From Sclerodactyla briareus (lineage: Eukaryota; Echinodermata; Holothuroidea; Dendrochirotida; Sclerodactylidae), in NCBI GenBank assembly GCA_026419785.1, contig JAODTK010003721.1, positions 372,001 through 436,000 of the forward strand: 64,000 nucleotides of DNA, read 5' to 3'. The notes below the pieces were generated by a model. That model was not told where the DNA came from, ran no database searches, and saw only the letters and a program-made list of their open reading frames with translations. Within the stretch, counting starts at the first letter, position 1, and each line of letters starts with the position of its first letter. This document shows, piece after piece, positions 1 through 13,600 of the stretch. The position numbers and the translations under genes were made by a program.

Positions 1-138
1 AGGTGTCAGCTTCCATAATGTAATGAAAAGAAAGACTCTAAAAGTACAGGCACATTTACATGAACCATTTTAGCCTTCAATCATGCATTGCATACTCAAA
101 AAGTTCCTTTTTTCCGATTTTTCCCTTAGACATAAAAA

Positions 139-2249
139 ATGGCATCCTCTTCAACCAAACTGAGGAACATCGGGGAACGTTTTTTCAAATGTTCACTCTG
201 TTTAGAGGCTCTGAAAGAACCCACAGGGTCCTGATGTTTGCATCGTTACTGCAGAAAGTGTATAGAGAGGTGATTGTGAAGAAGACAGGATCATTCAATT
301 GTCCTGTCTGTAATGAGAAATGTGACATCCAAACAAACGGTGTAGATGGTTAAAAACTGACCTTTGGTCACCGAGAGATCTCGAATTTCTTCAGCTTCAG
401 AATACATACAAGGAAGACAATGTCAAACGGTGCATGGGTGTGCAGAGACACAAAGAAGGTCACTGGCTACTGCTTCAAGTGCAAGAATTTCCTGTGTCAG
501 CAGTGCTACCAGTTCCATCTTGACAATGACATGCGTCAGGACACGACCGCATCTTCGGGACCTTCGACTGTTGATGTTAGGAGCCTCACACTGGAGAAGT
601 TAACCTCCCTCACTGAAGATCCAAGGTGTGCTGTTCATGTCAACACTTGGCCCAGATGTGCTGTGAAACATGTGGAATCTCCCTATCTGTGTCGCATGTG
701 TTTTGGAGATCATAAACGTCATGTGACCCATGAGGTGAAGAAATTAGCAAGGTCCGAGAGAGAAAAACCTGACGCTACAATGTGTGCACAGCTGGAAATA
801 AGAAGTCCAAGACAAGCTTTATGAACTCCCAAAGAGGGTGGCCAAAGTCCGCAATTCACTGGATATAAAAGTCGGAACAACTACAGAAAGCGAAATCCAA
901 GAACAAGAAAGCAACAGAGAGTGTTTTGAAGGAAACAAAGATGGACAGGGGCAGGCTGGAGAAACAACGGAAGGAAATAACCCTCCAAAAAGAGGAAAGA
1001 ATGCAACCGAGTACGTGTAGACTGGAGAAGAAAGAAGAAACTGAAAGAGAAATACAACAATATCTTGAAAAAGAAAGAGCAACGTTATGGGAAAAGAGCA
1101 GAACGGTGGATACCAGATTAGTGTTATAGATGACAAGTGTGCAGCGAAAGTAGAGAAGCTGAATCAGGAGCTACACAGCTATGAGGAGAAGGTGAACGCC
1201 TCTCAAGTCAACAATGAGAAGAGGATCTCAGGAGTAGCTGACACGCAACAAACACAATAAAACAGGTATGAGAACTTTTTCAAAAACAGCCAAAACCGCC
1301 ACGACGTACAGGCCACCCCATGATGAATGGACAAAGGCACAATGTCTCCCAGCTATAACATCAGCAGGGAAAACACTGATTGAAGATGTGAAGAAGGAAT
1401 TTAGTTATTTGGAATCTCTGGCTAAAACTAGTGTTCGTGATCCATCTGTGTCTTCAGGCATCGTAAGGATGACAAAGAGCCATGAGAGGTTGTTGATATG
1501 CAGGGGATTGGGAGGGACGTATATTTAGATGATATAACTAGCAGCAGTGATGGTCATATAGTGGTTACTGAGTGGGCAGGTATGTGTTAAAGGTGTAAAT
1601 CACATATAACAGTTATTAACAGGGAAGGAGGAGTAATACGGAAGGATCAGATAGCAGGGTTCCCCCCCTGTTACTGTCATTTATTATCACAGCACCTCAC
1701 TGCCACAGTGAGTAGATACAACCAAGTCGGACTCTATGATACCAGCAATGGTAAATATGTGGGGAAGAACATCAAAGATATGAACATCAACTGGCCTGGG
1801 TGTGCAACATGTGTACTAGTGACAGCATGAACAGCATCTATGTAGGTGGTAATGGAAGAGATGTGTTAGTACTTGATGACCAGTTGAACTACCGCCGTAG
1901 CATCAAGCTGCCTCAGATCCTCAATGGGCTAGAGTATAGCTGTACATGACAACCATCTCATTGTGTGTGACCGGGATGGTAAGAGATCATATGCAGTGAC
2001 AATGGAGGGAGAGGAGGCTGAAGTAGTTATCAGTCACCAGCCCTGATGGTGAGGGCTGGTGGCCTATGAGTGTGTGTACTGACAGGAACCACCACATCTA
2101 CATGTGTGGTTAGGTCAGGAGAGCGTATTCTTACACAGTACAGTCAAGATGGTCGACAGTACTGACCCCAGGATGTAGATGAGGATGCACAGTGTATAAC
2201 ACCATGGAAACGAGGAGGGGGAGAGCTGTTGGTCCGCTACATTAACTAG
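139..2249 (+). CDS. TRIM-NHL protein (RING, two B-boxes, coiled coil, NHL), frameshifted copy 1
   Basis: This is a member of the RING/B-box/coiled-coil/NHL family of ubiquitin ligases, expanded in invertebrate deuterostomes. Proposed start ATG at 139 (ASSSTKL). RING at about 185-345: FKCSLCLEALKEP, then HRYCRKCIE in another frame, then FNCPVCNEKC. B-box 1 at 420-540: TKKVTGYCFKCKNFLCQQC. B-box 2 at 625-735: DPRCAVHV, CRMCFGDHKRHVTHEV. A lysine/glutamate-rich coiled coil lies at about 760-1,240, and beta-propeller repeats at 1,460-2,249, ending ELLVRYIN and TAG. At least five frame changes are needed. Given frame changes in conserved NEURL4 too, sequence error and true decay cannot be told apart. 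It is the paralogue of the gene at 27,869. Confidence 0.75.
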
Positions 2250-3204
2250 AAGGAAGTTATCATATGGCTGTACTCTGACTGGATTAATAGACCGAGTTGA
2301 CCTAGAACAGACCCAGGTTTGTCTACATATTCATCCTATTACCTGTCAAGGATATGCAAACGTCAAGGGACCACCACTGGTGTTGACTGATGTATGTTAT
2401 ATGGTTGCAATTTGATAAAAAGTCTGTCAGTAATAGTAGCAACAATGTCAGGGCAATAACTATCAACAAGCCTTGATATAAAATCATCGGCGAAAACGTA
2501 ATGTTCTGCATTCAATTAAAGGCCAATCCTGAGATACTCTACAACCCAAGCTACTATTTCATGACAAAACACGGGATTCTCATTAGCATGAGAACACACC
2601 AACAACAAAAATGACATTTCAGTTCCTGGCAGTGCTTTTGCTATGGGTCTCAGCCAATTTGGAATGTGCTGAAGGGCCAGGTCCTTTTAGTACAAGTCAT
2701 GTGCCTGAGGCCATATAATCTCTGAAGGAAGATGGCTATAGACCTAGTAATTGACTAGCATTCAATATTGTTTCATTCTACCTATCCATTCTTCCCGTTT
2801 TCAGACTGTGAAATGTGTGTTGATGTTTGACTAATCTAGATCTTGATTCAGGTAATTCATTGAAGTTAGTGAAACCTTTTAAAACTTTAAAAAAAGAAGT
2901 ATTAAGAAGAGTAAGCATACAAAATGAGGAAATTCTCCATACAGATTGTCCTATAGATGAAGAACACGACATTGTTGTGAAAAAAAATATCAGCGTTTTA
3001 TCCACAGTGCCATTGGTAATAATGGTTTTATACAAGAAATATAATTTAAATTTCAAACTTGTATCGATTCCATTGAAGAATGAACTGGGTTACTCAACTG
3101 TCAAACGTTTCCTCAATGCTCGAATCACATCGTTTTCTCTAGTTATAGTTAGTGTTATAAACTTAGAGTTTATTGTGCTGCACAATTTCCCTGTATATGC
3201 TGCT

Positions 3205-3400
3205 GTGATGTGTGTGTGTGGTGTGTGCGGTTCGTGCGGCGCGCAGCGCGCGTTGTGTGTGTGTGTGTGCCTGTGTGTTCTTTTGTGTGATGTCGTGGGT
3301 GTGTGTGTGTGTGTGTGTGCGTGTGTGTGGTGTGTGTTGTGTGTGGTGTGTGTTGTGTGTGTGTGTGTGGTGTGTGTGCGTGCGTGTTCTCACGTCAGAT
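3205..3400 (+). repeat. GT-rich microsatellite
   Basis: An impure (GT)n run with a short GC-rich interruption (gcggcgcgcagcgcgcg). It produces open reading frames rich in Cys/Val on one strand and Thr/His on the other, which are not genes. Confidence 0.95.
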
Positions 3401-4080
3401 TTGTTGTTACAAATTCCTAGTCAGTAATGTTATATGCGCACAGGATGGATGCAGTATGTTCCCCATCCATTCATGGGGAGACACAAATTTTTTCATGGGC
3501 AGTCGATTATAACACATAGGTGTTATAGACTACAACATCCTCGGGTTTTCAATTCAGAAGACATGTGCATATTATACGCTATTTGAGTATGGTCATCTCT
3601 AGACCGACATGTTTATGTACTGTCAGGTTTGCACATTGGCCGATTCAAGAGGTTTCAGTCTGCTAATAAAGAACCACTTTTATGAAAAATTCGTTCTCCG
3701 TGCAGTGAGCTTGCTTATGAATAAACGTGGCGACAGCCAGTACAGTACCTTTCACATGAATTCACCCTTCACACGAATTTATACAAATTCTTCCCGAACA
3801 CGCTCAGTTTTTGTTTCGTTTGTTGTGATGCTGTGCGTTGCGTGTTCTGTTGTGCTGGTGGCGCTGGCAAAGTAGTGTAGTGTACGTATAATGGATGTAT
3901 TTATATGGATGCTCAAATATCAATCAGCAGTAGTCTAGTCTGAGTCTTTTCTAAGATTTAGTCGAAGTTGAATTTTGCTAATGATTTCAAGTTTTTAACC
4001 GATCAACGTTATGCTCAAAACATTACATTTCATATTTAAAACTTTACCTTCTGGGTCTGGGACACGTGTGGGTTTTTTTT

Positions 4081-6038
4081 TGTATAACGTGAAAATAAGG
4101 TTATTGTCAGTGATTGACTCCTTTATCCCAGCCTACTTTATTATCGATTGCATCTATACGCACTTGAAAAAAATATGGCAGTTGTAATATATGTGAAAAC
4201 AATGTTGGTGATTGCAAGCTATTCTCTCAGAACGGCAATACTCACATAATTTTAACAGGTCAGTGATACTGAAAGCTTGTGTGAATGAATAAAAAACAGA
4301 AGTATTATGAAATAATGTTGCTTATGGAATAAGTTGGCCGCACTGCCAAGATTTAGCATATTACACAAATTGATCGAAATTTCTCTGAAGTCACATGGCC
4401 GACAAGTGTTTCACACTTGTGTTTCGTTTCTGTGGGTGGGCGTGTGTATGCGCTTGCATGTATGTGTGCTCAGTGTACTATATAATATAGTATTTCTATG
4501 GTTGCTAAATATCAATTAGCAAGTAGTCCATAAACAACCAATATTTGAATTCACTGCCAAATGTGAGTTGCGGCTAATCTACAAATCCCTAAACCATCTG
4601 CATATAGGTACATTCTCCGACAATGTTAATGAATTCCCTACAAATGCAAACAATTCGAGCTGATCCCAGGATCCTATTTTTCACCTTCGAGTGAATAATA
4701 GCATTATAGGGACTTTTATTCTCACATAAATGACGTCTCTGATAGTCATACTGTATTTTGTACAAAGTTTCCAGATATTGCATTTAAGTTTCTTTACTCT
4801 GTATATCTTCAATTAATTTTTCTTTGACTAGCGATATGAACTTTGTATATTAGTGGGGCCCCAAACGATTTAGTCGAGTGCAAAATTGGAAAAAAAAAAA
4901 TCTTAACTCAACGTATATATCAACACTGAATTTTCATATTAACGTCACAATTGTTGTCTGTGACACCTGTTGGGGGATTTGTATAGCGGCGAGAATAAGG
5001 TATTGTAGGTGATTGACTTCCGTTTTATCAGCATACTTATATTATCGATTGCGTCTATATGCATTTGACAAAAAAAAGGTATGGGCAGTTGTAATATATT
5101 GTTGAAAACAATGTTGGTGATTGCAAGCTATTCTCTCAGAAGGATATACTCAACCTAATAACAGGCTCAGTGATACTGAATCTTGTGAAGCATTAAAAAA
5201 CAGAAGTATTATGAAATAATGTGCTTATGGAATAAGTTGGCCGCACTGCCAAGATTTAGCATTTACACAAATTGATCGAAATTTCTCTGAAGCTCACATT
5301 TCGACCAAGTGTTTCACACTTGTAGTTTTCGTTTCTTTGTGTGTGCGTGTGTATGCGCTTGCATGTATGTTCGTGTACGTATATAATATATGTATTTCTA
5401 TGGTTTTGCTCAAGATCAATCAGCAGTAGTCCATAAACAACCAATATTTGAATTCACTGCCAAATGTGAGTTGCGGCTAATCTACAAATCCATAAACCAT
5501 CTGCATATAGGTACATTCTCCGACAATGTTAATGAATTCCCTACAAATGCAAACAATTCGAGCTGATCCCAGGATCCTATTTTTCACCTTCGAGTGAATA
5601 ATAGCATTATAGGGACTTTTATTCTCACATAAATGACGTCTCTGATAGTCATACTGTATTTTGTACAAAGTTTCCAGATATTGCATTTAAGTTTCTTTAA
5701 TCTGTATATACTTACATTAATTTTTTATTGACTACGACTATAGAACTTTGTATATTAGTGCAAAAGATTTAGTCGGTGCAAAATGGAAAAAAAAAAATCT
5801 TAACTCAACGTATATATCAACACTGAATTTTCATATTAACGTCACAATTGTTGTCTGTGACACCTGTTGGGGGATTTGTATAGCGGCGAGAATAAGGTAT
5901 TGTAGGTGATTGACTTCCGTTTTATCAGCATACTTATATTATCGATTGCGTCTATATGCATTTGACAAAAAAAAGGTATGGGCAGTTGTAATATATTGTT
6001 GAAAACAATGTTGGTGATTACAAGCTATTCTCTCAGAT
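4081..6038. repeat. 897-bp tandem duplication (two full copies and a partial third)
   Basis: Copy 1 runs about 4,081-4,978, copy 2 about 4,979-5,875, and a partial third copy 5,876-6,038. The stretches 4,559-4,795 and 5,456-5,692 are identical or nearly so, while other parts differ by one- or two-base indels. The third copy's first 140 bases match copy 2 exactly. No gene was recognised inside it; the 64- and 69-residue open stretches are just the same repeat. Confidence 0.9.
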
Positions 6039-6719
6039 CTGCACAAACTTTAAGAAACAGTTTGGGTCATACAATCTATTTTTGCAGATCTGTAGATCAT
6101 TTTCATAATTAACAAAGGTGATGCTGTATTGTGTTTAAAATGTTATTGACTGAAAGTTATTTTCTTTCCTAAATTTCCAATTGAGAGGGAAATTTTCTGA
6201 ATCTGTATATACTTTCATAAATTGGCTTTGTCAAAGAGTATCTCTCATTACGTTGCAAAAATTGGGCATGATGGTTCAAATAATCAACTCATTGCAAGCT
6301 ATTTTCCACAATCTTCATCTATAACTTTGTGACAGTAATACTGATTTGGATAAATATTACAAACAATAGAGTACATTACAATTTATTACTCTGAATTTGT
6401 TTTATTTCTTCGTTTCATACAATCCATGTTTCTTTTCCTTAGCGATAGTGGATATTACATAGAATCGCCGAATGGTTGAATGCAAACAATATGTTTAAAT
6501 CAGTATATACTCACACTCAGTCTCTCAAGGGTCGGAGCATAGTTGCGCTTTACCGCCCCCCCCCCAACTTTCTGGACATCTGATCCTACATTGACCTGAA
6601 AGTCCCTCTCCTAAAAGGTCATCTACCCGGCTCGGGTTGGACGACACATCACTCAGCACAGGACTGTTAGAGTGATTTTGTTTTCAAGTTGTGAATAGCA
6701 CCCGTCTGTCCATTCACTT

Positions 6720-6960
6720 ACTTGTCCTGAGGAAATACTTTTCACCAGCTATTATACCTCGGACACTGGCCTGAAAGACAGGTGATACTGCTCACCTATT
6801 CCACCATGTGCACTGACCTTGTGACAGAAAATACTCATCACCTAATCATACAGTGCACCCCTCCAACCTTGAGAAAAGAGGATACTGCTCCATTCTATTC
6901 CTGGTGTACATGATGTTAGCAGGTGTCCTGTTCAAGTTATAGTGATTAAATTGAGCAGGA
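6720..6960. repeat. Decayed units of the 48-bp minisatellite
   Basis: Phrases such as gatactgctcacctattccaccatgt and accttgagaaaagaggatactgctcc mark four or five worn units of the array found in full at 34,480-36,545. Confidence 0.8.
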
Positions 6961-8265
6961 GCTAGATGATTGAGGTTGTGGCCCTTGGGTAATCGAACCA
7001 GTAAACTGACCCTACTGAATGACAACAGTCCTGATCCAAAGAATCGTCATGTTCCTACTCCTAAAGAAATTGCGCACAAATTAGCAAGGTGTTCCCTAAA
7101 TCGGATGCCAGGCATGTTATTTAGGTTATTTGTCGGAATCTATCGACGAGAGAATAGTCAGCGCACAACGTTCAACAGTACATTTGGTCGATATCGCTCC
7201 CGTTCTTCACCATTCGGTCTTTGACTCAGTCAAAATGCCCGATAATGAGAGATACTTGGGAGAAGGGTCTTGTGTTTAGGAAGCCCAGTATTGAATTATT
7301 CAAGCAAGTCTATGATTTATGTGTGTTCACTCTGACCCAGCGAGGGTGGAGCCATGAGTGCGAAGAAAAACAACAAAACAACAACAAAACAAAAACTGCC
7401 ACAGACTTGCAGAAACTCCGAGGCATTGCTACTTATATGGTGTTCTAAACAGAATGTGTCAAGCCGCAACGGCTTCGTTGCGCGAGTTGCTGAAGAAGAC
7501 GTTTCGCTAACCTGAATGCGACCACGACCTGTTTGAGCCATAACAGGGTAGTGGGTGAGTTTTTTCAGTGTTCATTGTTTTGTTCCTTCAAACCAGCGAG
7601 TGTTCAAAGGACAAGGATGGTCTGGCAAAAGAAGGCAAGTTCCTCCGTACAATAGTCAGCTAGCAGGTATCGGTGAATTTTCTGTGAAAAAGTGGCATCA
7701 TCATGGAACGTGATAGGTTGGTAATCCCTCGTGGTATGCAGTTTAGGTTAGACCAGATACATGTTGGTCATTACTGTAAATGTTTTTCCGTAAAGAAGCC
7801 AAAAACATGTTCTATTGGGGGATTTGTTAATGAGGATATAGGCAGTCATAGCCAAGGGGTTGTATGGTATGTCAAGAGCATGGCGAGTCCTTGCCATCGA
7901 ACTCCGGGAGTTATCTGCTAGGCTACCAGGCTTGGCAAGCGCTAGGGTGAGAGCCTCTTCTATATAGTAGTTCTTTGTAGTAGGAAAGGTACCCAAGGTC
8001 ATTTTGAGAAAGCACAGATAATTGAAATGTTGAGTAAATCTTCTGAACATGGTTTAATGGAGGAATGATTCACAGATAAAGGTTTTTTTTTTGTCAATTT
8101 CAAGGTCAACATTGCCAAATTGATTGATCACCCATGTGACTCCGAGGTATCTTAAATCTAATGTGTGGAAATAGTTGCAATTGTCAAGAACAATATATGT
8201 AAGCTTAGAAACAAGATCTGACTGTTTATTTATCGCTACTTGCACTGAGAGTTACCCTAGTGATT
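6961..8265. other. No gene recognised
   Basis: Several short open frames occur but none shows a known motif or codon-like pattern. The stretch lies between the segmental duplication block and the 173-bp repeat. Confidence 0.5.
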
Positions 8266-8610
8266 TCCTCTTTACCACCCTCAGTGAGCTGGAAGAATGA
8301 GCAAATTTTCCACGGAAAAATTTCAAAACAGAATAGTAGTCGTGATGACGTAGTTATCCGGAACGCGAACCATGGCTCGGAAAAGGTACAGGCAAGCGTG
8401 GGGGAGGGGGGGGGGTGTGGACCCCAGTTGATTCCGAGTTACCACCCTCAGTAGTGGAAGAATGGAGCAAATTTTCCAAGGAAAATTTCAAAACAGAATA
8501 GTAGTTCCCGTGATGACGTAGTGATCCGCAACGCCGGAACCATGATCGGAAAGGGTAGGCACGCGGGCGGGGGGGGGGGGGTGAGGTCGGGCTACCCCCT
8601 CTTGACGCGG
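8266..8610. repeat. 173-bp tandem duplication with G runs
   Basis: Two copies (about 8,266-8,437 and 8,438-8,610) share ttaccaccctcagt, gagcaaattttccacgga, aaacagaatagtagt and gtgatgacgtagt, and each ends in a run of 9 to 13 G. They are noncoding. Confidence 0.9.
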
Positions 8611-9106
8611 ACTCGGTACTCCAATGATGTGTTATGTCAAGAAGATTGACCATGTACTCATGAGATGGGAGAGGAAGATGCTCATTAACTGAAGGGTCTC
8701 AAGGCGTGCCAAGTTTTCAGTACCTCAGGTCACTTTCGAAATTCGAGGAAGCTGCGCCTTCAAACCGGGATGGTGGCGTATGGGGACCCTGAGCAGGGAT
8801 GAGAAACTTCAAAGGCCCGATCCTCCAAGACGCAGAGGAGTGTGCCCTGGAGGTCATAGGGGTACCATGGGGAATTATTAGGGGAAGGTCGAACCATCGA
8901 GCAGAGCCGCCAGGTCGGTTCAGTGATAAGAATCAGCTGCTCGTGAGCTTCGGAGCCACGATGAAAAGCCATGGCAAACGGGTTGCCCGCAAGCCGGCTT
9001 ACAGAGCGATTCAGCGAGTCGGCCACTTGGCCTCGTGGGCGCTCAGGGCAGTACGCCATGGTTCTGACCGAGGAATCCGATGTGAGGACATGTTGGACTT
9101 GGTATT

Positions 9107-10620
9107 TTGAGGATTTGCAGAGCCCCAAACTGGATATTCACATGGGAAAATGTTGCAACTCTAGCGGCCGAACCTCTGTTAGACTGTGAAGTGCCTACAA
9201 TCGATGGAAACTCGAAGAGTTTTGCATGCCTATATTGTTCTGTTTGGAGCACTGGTGTTCATCCAACTGACTGGAAAAAAGGACTTGCATATTTCCAATC
9301 TGGAAAGGGAAGGGTGATACTCAGGGTACCGCAATTGCACTTCTCTCAGTACCTGGTAAGTCTTTGCTAGGATCTCCTAAGAGGATCCGTTGTCAGCTGC
9401 TTGCACAGCAGGCGTCTGAGCAGGCGGGTTTACTCCAAAAAAGGTTCCCTGTGGAACGCATCTTGGCTCTCAGTTTCCTGAGCGGATGCGGGAATCAGGT
9501 AGAGGCTTTTTCGTAGCTATATCGATTTCCGCAAGGCTTCGACTTCTGTGTGTAAGGGAGGCTCCCTGGAGGAATTTTCTAGCAGGTGGTGTGGCCAACC
9601 CGCCTTGCACCACCTGATATTCCTCTCGTATTCTGGAAGGGAGAGGGTCTTTTAGTGTGCTGGCGATTTTCTCTGACTCTTCCCTGTTGTCACGGGTGTG
9701 AGACAGGGTACACTAGCTCAACACCTCCAGTATGGACGAAATTTATGGAGAGGGTTGTGGATGTACCAGCTGTGGGGTCCCAGGGTTTCTGGCCTGGCCT
9801 TCGCGGTGATGTTACATTACTCGCCGAATTTGTGGATGTCTCTGGTTGATGCCCTTCGAACCACTTATATGGAGGCAAATCCGTTGGGCCTTCAGGTGTT
9901 TTTTCCAGGACCAATGCTAAGATCCAGTCTTTGGTGAATATTGGACAGTGCTCCACTACGTTGGTCTGTCCAGGTGTTGGGCGAGATCGTGGAAGTCACT
10001 AAGTCATGTGTTCCCCGGCAGTGTCATTAGGGAATGCTTCTTGCGAGCCTGAGGTCAGTTATGAACAGGGATAGTGGCGTCCGGTGGTCGCGTGGTTGAG
10101 CAATAGAACAAGGTCCGGTTTTCAGCTCTATGTGCGTCCATTCTTGCAATATTCTAGTGAAGCCTGGACCCTCACTGCTGGGCTGGGACGGCGCTGGATT
10201 TTCTCACGTCGTCGCATCCTCGGTAACCGCTGGTAGTACAACGTAATTAATGCCAGGGTTCTCGCGGAGTCGGGAATGGTGGAGGTTAGCTGCATCATTC
10301 GCGATCGCCCATCTGCGCTTCTTTGGGTCATACGGCGCGCTTCCCCGGCGGGCATCGGCCCACCGTTTTCCTGGGGAACGGATCCAGTGAGTGAGGACCG
10401 ACGCCGGGACGCCCCCGTAGCCCATGGTTGATACAGCTTCGTAAGTACCTCAGGGAGCGGGGGGGGGGGGGGGTGGGCAAGGCCCAGCTGTATAACTGGT
10501 CGCTTTCCAGGGGGAGGCCGGGCGATTGCAAGCGGCGGGTGGACGAGGTATAATGGCCTTCCAGGCATGTGCTTCCATGAGTGGTCGACAGAGAAAAAAC
10601 ACAACAGGGTTGCCAGTTTG
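9107..10620 (+). mobile_element. RTE-like LINE fragment (reverse transcriptase and C-terminal part)
   Basis: Broken pieces of a non-LTR reverse transcriptase follow each other on the plus strand. Near 9,150 is LAAEPLLDCEVPTID, then at 9,268 DWKKGL and at about 9,500 a YIDFRKAFDSV-like motif. At 9,695 is GVRQG-TLAQ, at 9,810 LLAEFVDVLVDAL-like, then EANPLGLQV, and at 10,150 SSEAWTLTAGLGRR and RRRILG. These are in the right order for the widespread LINE proteins that end with an SLFEAWTL / RRRILGxRW segment. The stretch between PTID and DWKKG is shorter than usual, so an internal deletion is likely. Many frame changes occur and the copy is dead. Confidence 0.8.
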
Positions 10621-10624
10621 ACCA

Positions 10625-13600
10625 TATTTCAGTTATTCGGCCAAGAAACCTTTTCAAAATGAGTAAAATCTATTGATGATATGTTATTATCTTCCCCATA
10701 TTGTGTATGAAGTTTCTTGCAATTCGTACTAATCTCTCTCTAGAATATTCATATACCTTCCGCCCAACTAGCTGGAAAATTATGATCTACCGGCTAGATT
10801 TCCCCCAAAAGTTGAAATAAATCTGGTATCCCTAACCCCAGTTGTAAAGCACTGAAGGTGGCACACGCCATTAATTTCCCCATTGACTTACACACTAAAT
10901 GGGGTCCGGTCTCAGCCATCCAGGCACTCCAGAAGTTCTACCTTGAAAATAGCCATATGAATGCTGTCAAGCAGAGAGTCTACCCATTCCAACGATATCC
11001 AATTCGATGTTACCATGGCATGTAGATTTGAGATAGTAGGGGGTCGATATTTAGCATGGTATTTGTGACTCGATTTTTCCGACAGACACTCAACGAGGCC
11101 TATTTTAGTCATGATTCAAACAACCAAAAGGGACCAATTCATGATTTTCGGCGTTAGTACTTTGACTAACCCCCATTCAGATTTAAAGTCGAAAGCATAT
11201 CCGCATTTACATCCCAACAAGCAAGCAGATTGTACCCGAAAATAATTTTATGGGCTAATTTTGGATTGAAATGTGGCTATTGCACCTGAACTGTGTTGAA
11301 AATATGAGAAAGAAAACACAAACAACAAATAGCAAAGTGTGCAGGTATATTGTCTTTAATTTTTTCATCAATGCAAATCGTATAGATTATAAATTTTACT
11401 CCAATATCTGGTGCAAATTAATATCTTACAACAAACATCTGTAGAGTCAAATACATGCTCACGCAGTTACTGGATACAATATAGGTGAGAGAATATGCTG
11501 AAGGTTGCATGGAAAGCTAGACTAAAAAACATAAAACCCATGATATTTATGACATCTTTGACGAGGGTCAAAGGAACCTAGACCTCATGTATGAGTACTG
11601 GTCTGGCACCCAATAGACAACATGCTCACCTTACCTGAACCACATCTCATGAACAAGAGAGAGGAAGAAGTGCAGTCATTTATATTTTGATCGGTGCGGT
11701 TCCTTTCTGACCTACTCGAAGTAGGTACCATGTTTCGGCATCAGTGTCCAGAATCGGTTTTGTTTTGTTTTAATCAAGTCTAAAGGCCCCCATTACACAC
11801 ATGAGTGTTTTTAAGACGAACATGCAAGGAAATAGAGGCACCTCGTCTGATAGACGCAGAACTGGTTTGAACGAGGCAGATCTACCGACCAAGTTGATCC
11901 GCCTCTTCACTGGAGAGAAGAAGAGCACTCCAGTTGACATATATTGCTTACACACCTGTAAAATACTGTTAAACACAGGGTGCATAGAAGGGGGAAATAG
12001 GGAAATATGGTAGTTGAATGATTGGGAATGAACACACATTCTAATAAGTCACAAAGTACCAAGATCATCGTTGAGAAATGATGTGATCATAATGCAAAAA
12101 CATAGTCTGGTTGAATTGATAGATGTTACCATACCGTGGTCAGTGATAAGTCTCGTTGTTTACATTATTTCCAGGTTTTCCAACGTCGTAAATATTAGAT
12201 GCTCGGTAACAAAGGTCAGCTCCATGCTATAGTAGCCCTTAAATTTAATTTAGGTATTGCAACGGTCAAACAGAAGCAGACACCTTACATGTCCCCAACG
12301 AGCAACTGTGTAGAGGGACGATAGAGATAAAGTTGTCCTTGTCGAGGGAGCTCCATAGAGTTCTGACAATCTTCACATCAACCTCTTGAGACGGGGCTAA
12401 GATTTAACACGCCTCTGATGCCACCTCAGAAGAAAAAAAACTCAGGCCATAACCAGGGGCGGATCCAGGATTTTTTTTTCCCCCAAAAAATCTGGATCCG
12501 TGTCTTAGTGACCGATCGAAGATATCCGAACCTCACCCACCCTCTGTCAGAACTTGCATTTTCGATGCAAGGAATATATGACTCTCCAATGTTGAATCTT
12601 CGAAAATTGCGGCATTTCGCACGCGTGATGTCTTCACTGCTTTTCATTGTTGTCTATCCGCCCCCATTCATAGGACGCAGGTGCAAATATATGAAGGTCA
12701 AGTGTATATAAAGCATCCACCAAGCATTCACCATTATGGCTATATAGCTTCATCCACACTACAAAGGATACACTTAGGCCTCTCTAATTTTTCCAATGGG
12801 TAAAGGGTCAATACCCACGGCGTGAACAATGGAGTCAAAGGGGGTGCCTGCTGTGGGAGGGTTCTACATTTGTTCATTCCAGGTGGCCTTAGATGCAATT
12901 TGGGTCAATATAGCCCACCTACATTATTCTATTCTGGAATAATGCTGAATTTTCACCGGCTGAATGCTATTTGCTGCTAGGTCAGTTAGTTCCCTTCTGG
13001 GAGTTGGTGCGAAGAACCCCACTTTCCGCCAAAAATTTGTTTTTTTTTAAAAGTTGGTGGCTAATAAATCACTGCATATGTCAAACAAGAGCTGATATAG
13101 GTCCATGCGTACTGAATTTACACACTAACATACGACATAAATACTTTTCCATGATCCACTGTCGTAAAGGCGGCATGGGATTTGCAACATAAACCACAAT
13201 GCTCATAGCGACGGGACTCAAGAAGTTAATGAATATGTCGGTCAGATACGAATTTGAAATAACTTTCCATCACTCAAATCAGCCTCAGTCAGTTTAGTGT
13301 TTATACTGTTTCGCATGTTTCTCACTATACACGTTCTCACAGAAACTTGCAGGGGATACAGTCTTTTTCGCCCTCCATGCTATTGTTTTGGCTACTAGGT
13401 GTACCCCTTACTTAACAATAAAGCAGAACTCAAAAGTCAATGGGCAATTCCTCATGGGTCTTCTGAGATGTTAGACGAGCCTATGTGAAATGCTTTGAGG
13501 TGAAAGAGTATACCATATCATATACCAAATGATGAATTGCGTCTGTCGTGTTATACTTATTGTGGGTTATTCTTTGCAGTATGAGTTGGATGTACACTGA

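Larger units (their letters stand above)
1..6960 (+). repeat. Segmental duplication, block 1
   Basis: The TRIM-NHL gene and about 4.7 kb of AT-rich sequence behind it recur at 27,720-34,700. Shared landmarks in the same order include: the TRIM promoter side (agtactaaaagtacaggca), cctcaatgctcgaatc at 3,112, gtactgtcaggtttgc at 3,617, tatcgattgcatctatacgcacttga at 4,141, agtatatactcacactcag at 6,502 and agtccctctcctaa at 6,600. The block ends in a short, decayed form of the 48-bp minisatellite (6,720-6,960). It may begin before the window. Confidence 0.85.

Noticed and set aside
2827-3512. Cysteine/valine-rich open frames up to 197 residues
   Set aside because: They are translations of the GT microsatellite and its flanks.
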